A stretch of DNA of 5,272 bases, taken from positions 1 to 5,272 of the forward strand of contig WQXX01000086.1 of the NCBI GenBank assembly GCA_009781535.1, given 5' to 3'. Numbering within the stretch: the stretch's first letter is position 1; every line of letters begins with the position of its first letter. Below are positions 1 through 4,557 of the stretch, piece after piece. Position numbers and translations under genes: made by a program. Below the pieces are notes generated by a model that was not told the origin of the DNA, did not search any database, and saw only the letters and a list, made by a program, of their open reading frames with translations. The stretch is from Coriobacteriia bacterium. GTDB taxonomy: Bacteria > Actinomycetota > Coriobacteriia > Coriobacteriales > UBA8131.

Positions 1-387
1 CTTCTCAAGCACTTCCGCGGTCGCTACCTTATTGGAATCGTCTGCGGAGTGATCCTCGTTGTGTTTACTGCTGTGGAGATAGCGTTTATGCCCAACGTGT
101 TGTCGTGGATATTTCTGTTTGCCGGCGTGTTTGAGGCCGGCGCTGCAGTCATGTGTCGACAGATACTGCGAGACCTTGCCTTTACTGAAGCTTCTGCGGC
201 GAAAGCTGGCGTTGCACCCGTAAAAGCCACTACTGCAAGGACTGCCACTTCGCGGGCTGACACAGTAAAAGCCTCCACCAAAAAGAACGCGACCACAGCA
301 GAAACCACAGCTGCAAAAGAGGCTGCTGCCAAGGCAGCGGCTGCAAAAGCCGCCGCCGCCGCCGCGAGAAAAAGACGCCGCGCCTGA
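1..387 (+). CDS. 3' end of a host membrane protein with an Ala/Lys-rich tail (5' truncated)
   Basis: The frame is open from the first base of the window, so the true start lies upstream; an internal GTG at 49 is not a convincing start because it falls inside a hydrophobic segment. The 128 visible residues hold two likely transmembrane helices (about residues 9-29 and 33-52). After them comes a low-complexity tail of Ala, Lys, Thr and Arg that contains AAAKAAAAKAAAAAARK-type repeats and ends in KRRRA just before a TGA stop. Such basic Ala/Lys tails resemble histone H1-like tails and are common on membrane proteins of high-GC Gram-positive bacteria; they may bind nucleic acid or the acidic membrane surface (inference). 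The family is not recognised. The gene is followed by a tRNA gene and is probably chromosomal, outside the mobile element. An antisense frame across the same bases is low-complexity and is not considered a gene. Confidence 0.75.
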   Translation, partial: LLKHFRGRYLIGIVCGVILVVFTAVEIAFMPNVLSWIFLFAGVFEAGAAVMCRQILRDLAFTEASAAKAGVAPVKATTARTATSRADTVKASTKKNATTAETTAAKEAAAKAAAAKAAAAAARKRRRA

Positions 388-406
388 TTCTTTTACATAC
401 CGCCGA

Positions 407-435
407 TTGCACTTAACCGCCCGGTCGTTTAGAAT
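407..435 (+). promoter_or_regulatory. Probable promoter of the tRNA-Val gene
   Basis: TTGCAC at 407-412 is a weak -35 (the first three bases match the consensus). It is followed by a 17-bp spacer and TAGAAT at 430-435, a five-of-six match to the -10 consensus. Transcription would begin near 442, just ahead of the tRNA 5' end at 451. Spacing and position are right for a tRNA promoter; the call rests on sequence only. Confidence 0.5.
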
Positions 436-450
436 GTTGACCTTGCACGT

Positions 451-525
451 GCGCGATTAACTCAGCGGGAGAGTGCCATCTTCACACGGTGGAAGTCGTT
501 GGTTCAAATCCAATATCGCGCACCA
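451..525 (+). tRNA. tRNA-Val (anticodon CAC)
   Basis: A full cloverleaf can be folded by hand. The acceptor stem GCGCGAT (451-457) pairs with ATCGCGC (515-521). The D stem is ACTC/GAGT, and the anticodon stem CCATC/GGTGG has a U-G pair. The anticodon loop TTCACAC (481-487) carries CAC at 483-485, which reads the valine codon GUG. The T stem GTTGG/CCAAT closes the loop TTCAAAT. Discriminator A522 is followed by an encoded CCA (523-525). All stems are intact, so the gene should be functional despite the mobile element inserted next to it. Its 3' half is shared, antisense, with the last codons of the serine recombinase gene, as expected if the element integrated at the 3' end of this tRNA. Confidence 0.95.
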
Positions 526-540
526 AAACGTTTTTTCTTG
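482..540. other. Candidate attL junction at the 3' end of tRNA-Val
   Basis: The recombinase gene ends inside the tRNA gene, and recognisable phage genes begin immediately to the right, so the host/element junction should lie in or just after the tRNA 3' half. A perfect 10-bp palindrome, AAAACGTTTT (525-534), starts at the last base of the tRNA and could mark the crossover neighbourhood. The exact core cannot be fixed without the other junction, which lies beyond the window. If the element behaves like other tRNA-targeting elements, a copy of part of the tRNA 3' end should recur at the far end. Confidence 0.45.
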
Positions 541-1957
541 AACACGGGTAATCTAGCATAAAAGACCGCCCGTGTTCATCTTTATAGTGGAATTCTATGG
601 TCAAATATTCATTTCCGACCGTCACACGTGACACGAAATTGACAAGGAATCTTGCACATTCGTCAACATCAGACGTGTCGAGATCGCGGGCTTTCTCAAG
701 CACGAATTCGATGAAGTCAGCCGGTATTATGTTACTTTTCTGCCGTTCGGCGGAAAGCGACATATCGATAACCTCAAGCTCTTCGCGCGATGAGTTGAGC
801 TTTGCCAGCAATGCATCGTCTTTCCCTACATCAGCCAACAAATCTATAAGGTTCTTTATCCTATGCTCTACCTGACGCTTGTTGCGCTCGATGCCCCTTA
901 CAAGGTCTCTATCCGCCTGTGAATCGCAGAAGCGCACAAGGCTGTCCAGTACCGCATCGAACGTTGCACTGTCCCGCAATAGCACCCGTGAGCCCTCTAT
1001 GACCATCTTCTCCATGTCTGCTACCCTTATGCGCTTTGAGCCGCACTTGTGCTTCACCGCGTCTTGGCAGTGGTAGTAATGGTGCACCGTGCCGTTGCGC
1101 GATGTCCCTGCTGCTGCGATCATCGGGCTTCCGCACTGGCAGAACAGCTTTCCTGTCAGGTTGTATTCGGATGGTCTCGACTTGCTCCGCGTCCTGTTAT
1201 GGTTCGCCATGTAGAATTCCTCTTTCGTAACTATGGAAGGGATACCGCCGTCGATGGTGACGTCCCCGAACTTGTATACCCCTGCGTATTTCTGGTTGTT
1301 CAACAATGCCCTGATGGATGTCTGAGACCATTCGTTTTTGAATGTTGTCTTCATTCCGGATTCATTAAGCCATCTGGCGATCTCTATCTGAGGCGTTCCT
1401 GCGTTGTACCTACGGAATGCCTCGCATACATATGGAGCAGTCAGAGTGTCTATCTCGAACCGTCCGTCCGTCCCTGTCTTGTAGCCGAACAGTTTGACAC
1501 CGTTTGCAAGGCATCTCTCAGCATTGCCCTTCATCCCTCGCTTTACGTTCTGGCTCAGGTTCGCAGAATACCATTCCGCCATACCCTCCATGACGGATTC
1601 AAGGATGATGCCTTCAGGGGTATCTGGTATACATTCGGTGGCAGATACCACGCGAACGCCGTTAGCCTTCAGTTTACGTCTGTATGTCGCGGTATCGAAC
1701 CTGTCCCTTGCGAACCTGTCGAGCTTGTAGACGATGACCGCTTTGATGCCAAGCGTTGCAGAATCCCTTATCATTCGTTGGAATGCTACCCTGTCATCAG
1801 ACCTTCCACTCATAGCATAATCGCAGTATTCCTTGATGACTTTATAGCCTTCGCGCTTGGCGAAGTCGTTGCATACCTTGAGCTGGTCTTCTATCGATTC
1901 CTCACGTTGCTTGCGGTCGGAGTACCTTGCGTATATCGCAGCTTGCCTGACTGTCAT
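482..1957 (-). CDS. Large serine recombinase (phage integrase)
   Basis: This 491-residue protein should catalyse integration and excision by site-specific recombination through a phosphoserine link to DNA. The resolvase/invertase catalytic domain covers about residues 5-145, with the nucleophile in YARYS (Ser13) and conserved arginines in LDRFARD (Arg81, Arg84). The recombinase domain follows (about 150-260, with the usual GYKTG and LNNQKYAG segments). A zinc ribbon comes next (Cys273, Cys275, Cys297, Cys305), with a charged coiled-coil insertion at about 350-405. Length and domain order are normal for the family. The ATG overlaps the TGA of the upstream membrane-protein gene as ATGA, and an AAGGA site lies about 9 bases upstream, so translation is probably coupled. 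The gene is the last in the repressor operon. Oddly, the last 13 residues (from Val479, ending GFEPTTSTV) are encoded by the antisense strand of tRNA-Val, so the C-terminus may differ in the excised element. Confidence 0.95.
   Translation of the reverse strand: MTVRQAAIYARYSDRKQREESIEDQLKVCNDFAKREGYKVIKEYCDYAMSGRSDDRVAFQRMIRDSATLGIKAVIVYKLDRFARDRFDTATYRRKLKANGVRVVSATECIPDTPEGIILESVMEGMAEWYSANLSQNVKRGMKGNAERCLANGVKLFGYKTGTDGRFEIDTLTAPYVCEAFRRYNAGTPQIEIARWLNESGMKTTFKNEWSQTSIRALLNNQKYAGVYKFGDVTIDGGIPSIVTKEEFYMANHNRTRSKSRPSEYNLTGKLFCQCGSPMIAAAGTSRNGTVHHYYHCQDAVKHKCGSKRIRVADMEKMVIEGSRVLLRDSATFDAVLDSLVRFCDSQADRDLVRGIERNKRQVEHRIKNLIDLLADVGKDDALLAKLNSSREELEVIDMSLSAERQKSNIIPADFIEFVLEKARDLDTSDVDECARFLVNFVSRVTVGNEYLTIEFHYKDEHGRSFMLDYPCSRKNVLVRDIGFEPTTSTV
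539..578. repeat. 10-bp perfect inverted repeat near the junction
   Basis: TGAACACGGG (539-548) is repeated in inverse as CCCGTGTTCA (569-578), around a 20-base loop. It lies within the last coding stretch of the recombinase gene. On the minus strand it is followed by an A-rich rather than a T-rich stretch, so it does not look like an intrinsic terminator for the lysogeny operon. On the plus strand only a weak T-rich stretch follows. It may instead be a recombinase or directionality-factor contact site, or an attenuator; its role is unknown. Confidence 0.5.
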
Positions 1958-2469
1958 TTCTTAGTATCCTTCAAGATGTCGAAAAGGTCACTGTTGTCAT
2001 CGAAGAAGGAACGGGCATCCTTGCTCAGCGTGACCTTCGTATTCTTCGCGCCCACTACCTCTAGCTCGAAGAATGAAAGCACATCCTGCAAGAAACCGGT
2101 CTTCTTAACATCATCTATGCCAAGTGATGCGATGGTATGTCCGTCAAGGTATACCTTATATACGATCCTTTTAGAATCTATGTTGGCTTCACGGAATATC
2201 ATCCTCAGATATTCGATACGTTGTCGCAGCTTCTCAGCCTGCTTAAGCTTTGCTTCCCTGATCCTTTTGATGCCTTTGATCGATGATACAAGCAGCCCTA
2301 TGACGAATGCGAATATCATGCATGCGGAGAATGGGAAAGGATACCCGACAACCATCTCCGCGATTTGCCCGAACAGCCATGCAATCCATGTAACGCCTCC
2401 GACTGAAAGGATAGTTAAAAACGTCAGATAGCCATTCCTCTTGAGGAAATCCTTAATTTTATCTTTCAT
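1954..2469 (-). CDS. Two-helix membrane protein, SieB-like superinfection-exclusion candidate
   Basis: This 171-residue protein has a basic N-terminus, two transmembrane helices (about residues 14-38 and 47-64), a Lys/Arg-rich linker with likely coiled coil (66-95) and a soluble C-terminal region of about 75 residues. By the positive-inside rule both ends face the cytoplasm. The C-terminal segment ends in LSKDARSFFDDNSDLFDIL, which resembles the end of a small winged-helix-like domain. The layout (two N-terminal helices, basic linker, cytosolic domain ending in an acidic helix) recalls SieB-type superinfection-exclusion proteins, which block growth of other phages in a lysogen. The position between repressor and integrase fits that role. 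The similarity is judged by eye, and an unrelated phage membrane protein remains possible. An AGGAAG site 5 bases before the ATG supports the start. The stop overlaps the integrase start, and a 25-base gap separates it from the upstream gene. Confidence 0.85.
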   Translation of the reverse strand: MKDKIKDFLKRNGYLTFLTILSVGGVTWIAWLFGQIAEMVVGYPFPFSACMIFAFVIGLLVSSIKGIKRIREAKLKQAEKLRQRIEYLRMIFREANIDSKRIVYKVYLDGHTIASLGIDDVKKTGFLQDVLSFFELEVVGAKNTKVTLSKDARSFFDDNSDLFDILKDTKK

Positions 2470-2494
2470 CTTATCTTCCTATTCGGCTGAAACA

Positions 2495-3364
2495 TCAGTA
2501 TCGTCTTCCTGTCGGTGGTGGATAGTAGGGCTTTGGAACAGGAGGGGGATAGCAAGGTATTCCTGTATGAGGTGGAGGATAGATTTCTTTTTCTGCCGAT
2601 GAATTTTCTGCGGCAAGGTACTTCTTAGCCCATTCCTTATATGTCATATTAGGTATTATTGCGCTCTTACCAGTTTTCGGATTCCTCGCACTGCGCGCTG
2701 TTGGTGCGTATTCTTTGCCAAAATACCCTATTGTCGTACAACGGCAGCCTTCATGTATCGGCGGGAAGTTCACTCCGACCATTCGTTCACTGAGCTTGAA
2801 TATCTTGCCATCTAAGCTTCCGCAGAGAGGACAAGTCCTACTATCAAGTACTGCTAAGAATTCGTATTCCTGTATGCCAGCACCTACATAACTCTGAAAC
2901 TCAATCTCATTCGATACAGCCGATGATATTTTTGGAGGTGGTTCTCTATGGATTTCTATGATATACCAGTTTTCCTCAACTTCTGCCTCACCAATATCTG
3001 TACGGATATAGGTACGCTGAGGGAACCTTCTGGTTAGCTCGTATTCCGGTAGTTGAGAAATCAGCCTCTGTATAAGGTCTGGTTTGTTTCCTTTTACATC
3101 GATGCCATAGGAAGTCATTACTTCTTTTAGTATAGGTACTGTCTGCCTCTCAAGTATAGCTTTCAAGTCCCCTAGCCTTAGAAAACCTCTGTATAGCAAT
3201 GAATTAAGGATTTCCTGAACATTGTCAATCCCATATTTATATCCCCAGAAACTTTGAAATGAATTCCCGTATGTAAGGTATTGGTGGGCATAGCTTAAAA
3301 CAAGCACCTCTATTGGGTAGAGCCCTCTATTACTTATCTTGTTACCCAATCTTTCAATACCCAT
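2495..3364 (-). CDS. SAP-like/MuF (SPP1 gp7-type) protein in the lysogeny operon
   Basis: This 289-residue protein has three visible parts. Residues about 62-105 look like a SAP-type helical segment: a helix, TVPILKEVMTSYGI, then KGNKPDLIQRLISQL, the pattern that often binds DNA. Residues about 165-215 carry the C-terminal signature of Mu gpF/SPP1 gp7 minor head proteins: CPLC (Cys178, Cys181), LDGKIF, then FPPIHEGCRC (His204, Cys207, Cys209), probably a metal site. The short MTYKEWAKKYL (240-250) is also usual for that family. The last 28 residues form a proline-rich tail with three YPPP motifs. True gp7 proteins sit with portal and capsid genes in late operons; this one lies between repressor and membrane protein, 9 bases after the repressor stop. 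AGGA overlapping that stop, about 7 bases before the ATG, sets the start. The function is unknown: an exclusion factor, a capsid-carried protein or a toxin/decoy are possibilities. Base composition is visibly more AT-rich than in the rightward genes. Confidence 0.88.
   Translation of the reverse strand: MGIERLGNKISNRGLYPIEVLVLSYAHQYLTYGNSFQSFWGYKYGIDNVQEILNSLLYRGFLRLGDLKAILERQTVPILKEVMTSYGIDVKGNKPDLIQRLISQLPEYELTRRFPQRTYIRTDIGEAEVEENWYIIEIHREPPPKISSAVSNEIEFQSYVGAGIQEYEFLAVLDSRTCPLCGSLDGKIFKLSERMVGVNFPPIHEGCRCTTIGYFGKEYAPTARSARNPKTGKSAIIPNMTYKEWAKKYLAAENSSAEKEIYPPPHTGIPCYPPPVPKPYYPPPTGRRY
2514..2581 (-). repeat. Three imperfect GGNGGNGGATA repeats encoding YPPP motifs
   Basis: On the plus strand the 11-base unit occurs as GGTGGTGGATA (2514-2524), GGAGGGGGATA (2541-2551) and GGTGGAGGATA (2571-2581), 27 and 30 bases apart. 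On the coding strand these units give Tyr-Pro-Pro-Pro at residues 281, 272 and 262 of the MuF-type protein. The differences fall at third codon positions, which points to selection on the protein, not a recent DNA duplication. Confidence 0.8.
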
Positions 3365-3373
3365 TTCAAAATC

Positions 3374-3730
3374 CTAATCTCTATCGGAATCCGACTTTGC
3401 TTTTTTATTTGATGGCACCGTTAGCAAGCCTTCGGAGTATCCGATGAGCTTGCCTTGTGCTACGTCGTTCAGATCTCGGTAGTTGGAGATGAGACGATGC
3501 TCTGATGTATCTGAAGGCAGTGGTTCAATTACCTGAACATGACCCAAGAGATCGTCAACAGTACAATCAAATAATTCTTTCAGCTGTTTAAGGGTTGCTC
3601 CTTTGATGTCTCTACGCCCACTTTCAAAATTTTGGTAAGCCTGAACAGTAATACCAAGAGCATCAGCGACCTCTCGCTGCCTCATTCCTTTCTTATTTCT
3701 ACACACTGACAGTTTGTTTGTGTATTTCAT
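3374..3730 (-). CDS. CI-like XRE-family repressor without a peptidase domain
   Basis: This 118-residue DNA-binding protein is the likely lysogeny repressor. The helix-turn-helix fills about residues 5-62 (MRQREVADALGI, turn, then TVQAYQNFESGRRDIKG as the recognition helix region). A short helical segment at 77-103 (EHRLISNYRDLNDVAQGKLI) is probably for dimerisation, and the protein ends in a polar Lys/Asp tail. There is no LexA-type S24 peptidase domain, so RecA-stimulated self-cleavage is not expected; induction would need an antirepressor, a protease or another route. The ATG is preceded by AAGG 6 bases upstream. The gene is the first of a four-gene leftward operon and is divergent from a Cro-like gene. 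It sits 18 bases from its predicted transcription start, and an AATACTA box lies over its own -10, which suggests autoregulation. Confidence 0.9.
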   Translation of the reverse strand: MKYTNKLSVCRNKKGMRQREVADALGITVQAYQNFESGRRDIKGATLKQLKELFDCTVDDLLGHVQVIEPLPSDTSEHRLISNYRDLNDVAQGKLIGYSEGLLTVPSNKKAKSDSDRD

Positions 3731-3754
3731 CCTAAACCTTTCGCTTATTTGCGA

Positions 3755-3783
3755 ATACTAACATTTTATTTGTCTTTTGTAAA
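3755..3783 (-). promoter_or_regulatory. Leftward promoter of the repressor/lysogeny operon
   Basis: Reading the minus strand, TTTACA (3783-3778, five of six to the -35 consensus) is followed by a 17-bp spacer and TAGTAT (3760-3755, four of six to the -10). The start point would be near 3748, giving a leader of about 18 bases that contains the AAGG ribosome binding site. The -10 is the inverse of the first AATACTA box. Confidence 0.6.
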
Positions 3784-3790
3784 ATACTAC

Positions 3791-3819
3791 TTGCAAACAC
3801 AAACAATTTGTTGTAGTAT
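3791..3819 (+). promoter_or_regulatory. Rightward early promoter (Cro-like operon)
   Basis: TTGCAA (3791-3796, four of six) is followed by a 17-bp spacer and TAGTAT (3814-3819), the same -10 as the leftward promoter. The start point would be near 3826, giving a leader of about 34 bases before the Cro-like ATG. The two -35 boxes are only 7 bp apart, so the promoters are back to back and probably share bound repressor. Confidence 0.6.
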
Positions 3820-3859
3820 TTCTAAACATGCCAAACATTTCGTTATTGTGGAGGGTTTG

Positions 3860-4105
3860 ATGACAAACAATATTGCGTCAGAACGTGTACGAAAGAATTT
3901 GCGACAGACAGATCTAGCAGACAGACTAGAAGTTTCAATAGCGACAATTACTAATTGGGAGACTGGGAAAGTCGATATCCCAGGAACGAAGATAGCAGCA
4001 ATGGCAACGCTGTTTGGTTGTTCAACAGATTATATCCTCGGTTTATCAAACGAACGCATCAACCGAAACACCACCACTGACTGCACCACGGAGGCAGGGC
4101 GATGA
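3860..4105 (+). CDS. Cro-like XRE-family regulator
   Basis: This 81-residue helix-turn-helix protein is the first gene of the rightward operon and probably the counterpart (Cro-like antagonist) of the divergent repressor. The HTH spans about residues 8-62: LRQTDLADRLEV, turn, SIATITNWETGKVDIPG, then KIAAMATLFGCSTDYILGLS, the standard XRE end. A polar tail of about 17 residues follows. The ATG at 3860 is chosen because GGAGGG (3850-3855) lies 4 bases upstream. The frame remains open upstream to 3749, but that extension would run through the promoter and operators and has no initiation signals. Compared with typical XRE proteins the first helix is a few residues short. The stop overlaps the next gene as ATGA. 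Confidence 0.88.
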   Translation: MTNNIASERVRKNLRQTDLADRLEVSIATITNWETGKVDIPGTKIAAMATLFGCSTDYILGLSNERINRNTTTDCTTEAGR

Positions 4106-4254
4106 GCAACCCGTCATTTCTTGATTGCCTAATCTTCTTTCTTGTTGACATGCTCATGGTAGTACCTTTCTATTTCATCGGCCTCATCCTTGGCTATAGG
4201 ATTACCGCCCGCAAGGAAAACGACATCAGCAATGAATCAGGTGATCGGGGATGA
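4102..4254 (+). CDS. 50-residue single-pass membrane protein
   Basis: This short gene begins in an ATGA overlap with the Cro-like stop and is preceded by GGAGG (4090-4094) 7 bases upstream, so translation is well supported. One long hydrophobic helix (about residues 6-31, FLDCLIFFLVDMLMVVPFYF and onward) is followed by a hydrophilic tail with RITARKEN and an acidic end. It ends in another ATGA overlap with the next gene. The family is not recognised. Small membrane proteins in early phage operons include exclusion factors and regulators of host membrane proteins, but nothing here selects one. Confidence 0.75.
   Translation: MSNPSFLDCLIFFLVDMLMVVPFYFIGLILGYRITARKENDISNESGDRG
4239..4246 (+). 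promoter_or_regulatory. Ribosome binding site that fixes the 4251 start
   Basis: AGGTGATC matches eight consecutive bases of the usual complement of the 16S rRNA 3' end (within TAAGGAGGTGATC), offset to the right of the common GGAGG core. It lies 4 bases before the ATG at 4251, inside the last codons of the small membrane-protein gene, and supports coupled translation. Confidence 0.6.
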
Positions 4255-4466
4255 CATTCTACCCAGCCAACCTATCGATCGAGGAAGCAGCCGAGACGCT
4301 GAACGTCTACGAGTTCCTGGCATACCTTGAGCAGTTGAGGGCGATCCGTTGGGATCCGCCGGTGATAAAGGATCTGGAGAAACTCTGGTACAACCCGCAG
4401 ATACAGAAGGAATACAGACGCTGGAAACGCAATAGGAAGAAGAGGCTCGCTGTAAGTCAGTCATAA
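4251..4466 (+). CDS. Small basic early phage protein of unknown function
   Basis: This 71-residue protein starts in an ATGA overlap with the preceding gene. The N-terminal half looks helical and acidic (LSIEEAAETLNVYEFLAYLE). The C-terminal half is rich in Arg, Lys and Trp (EYRRWKRNRKKRL, residues about 54-66), which suggests nucleic-acid contact. No known family is recognised. The open frame, ribosome binding site and tight packing make it a real gene. An opposite-strand frame over the same bases lacks these supports. Confidence 0.78.
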   Translation: MTFYPANLSIEEAAETLNVYEFLAYLEQLRAIRWDPPVIKDLEKLWYNPQIQKEYRRWKRNRKKRLAVSQS

Positions 4467-4557
4467 CCGCCCTCGGAGGCACAAAGAGGCATGAGCTTTG
4501 ACCAGACCGGGAAGGCTGTCCAGCTCACAACGGGCACCGGTGGCAGCCGAGGGCGGT
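4466..4557. repeat. 11-bp perfect inverted repeat enclosing 70 bases; possible structured RNA
   Basis: ACCGCCCTCGG (4466-4476) and CCGAGGGCGGT (4547-4557) are exact reverse complements, nine of eleven pairs being G-C. Inside, TGAGCT (4492-4497) and AGCTCA (4522-4527) form a second nested pair, and GGCTG (4514-4518) with CAGCC (4544-4548) offers an alternative pairing. The element lies between the stop of the small basic gene and the Lar-like gene, the widest gap in the early operon. The loop is far too long for an intrinsic terminator and there is no T-run. It may be a folded leader RNA, a protein-binding site or a phage replication signal. Confidence 0.55.

Larger units (their letters stand above)
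3754..3820. promoter_or_regulatory. Operator region with three AATACTA boxes
   Basis: AATACTA occurs at 3754-3760 and 3783-3789, and inverted (TAGTATT) at 3814-3820. The starts are 29 and 31 bases apart, close to three helical turns. Boxes 2 and 3 form part of a 9-bp perfect inverted repeat (AAATACTAC at 3782-3790, GTAGTATTT at 3813-3821). A palindrome, AACAA-T-TTGTT (3802-3812), lies between them. Box 1 covers the leftward -10, box 3 the rightward -10, and box 2 lies between the two -35 boxes. This is the arrangement expected of CI/Cro operators, though which protein binds which box cannot be told from sequence. Confidence 0.5.
3732..3842. repeat. Near-direct repeat at the two edges of the control region
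   Basis: CTAAACCTTTCG (3732-3743) and CCAAACATTTCG (3831-3842) match at 10 of 12 positions, and both continue into a TTATT-containing stretch. They sit just upstream of the translation starts of the repressor and the Cro-like gene. They may be secondary operators or remnants of a duplication; chance is possible in such AT-rich sequence. Confidence 0.3.

Noticed and set aside
24..332. A minus-strand frame over the host membrane-protein tail
   Set aside because: It is the Ala/Val-rich mirror of the low-complexity Ala/Lys coding sequence and has no initiation signal.
1049..2431. A 460-residue plus-strand open frame
   Set aside because: It runs antisense across the serine recombinase and the membrane-protein gene, both of which have clear families or signals. 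It has no ribosome binding site or recognisable domain and crosses two real genes.
3749..3859. N-terminal extension of the Cro-like protein to 3749
   Set aside because: The extension would begin upstream of the predicted rightward promoter and translate the operators; the GGAGGG before 3860 gives a much better start.
3731..3859. CRISPR-like repeats in the AT-rich intergenic region
   Set aside because: The repeated units are only 7-12 bases, occur two or three times and appear in both orientations, as expected of operators, with no spacer array.
4237..4482. An 81-residue minus-strand frame
   Set aside because: It is antisense to a well-supported small gene with ATGA overlaps and a good ribosome binding site; its composition (Ser, Pro, Arg) is typical of a shadow frame.
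4466..4557. The 11-bp inverted repeat as a rho-independent terminator or a MITE
   Set aside because: The 70-base loop is too long and no T-run follows, and no convincing target-site duplication flanks the arms.
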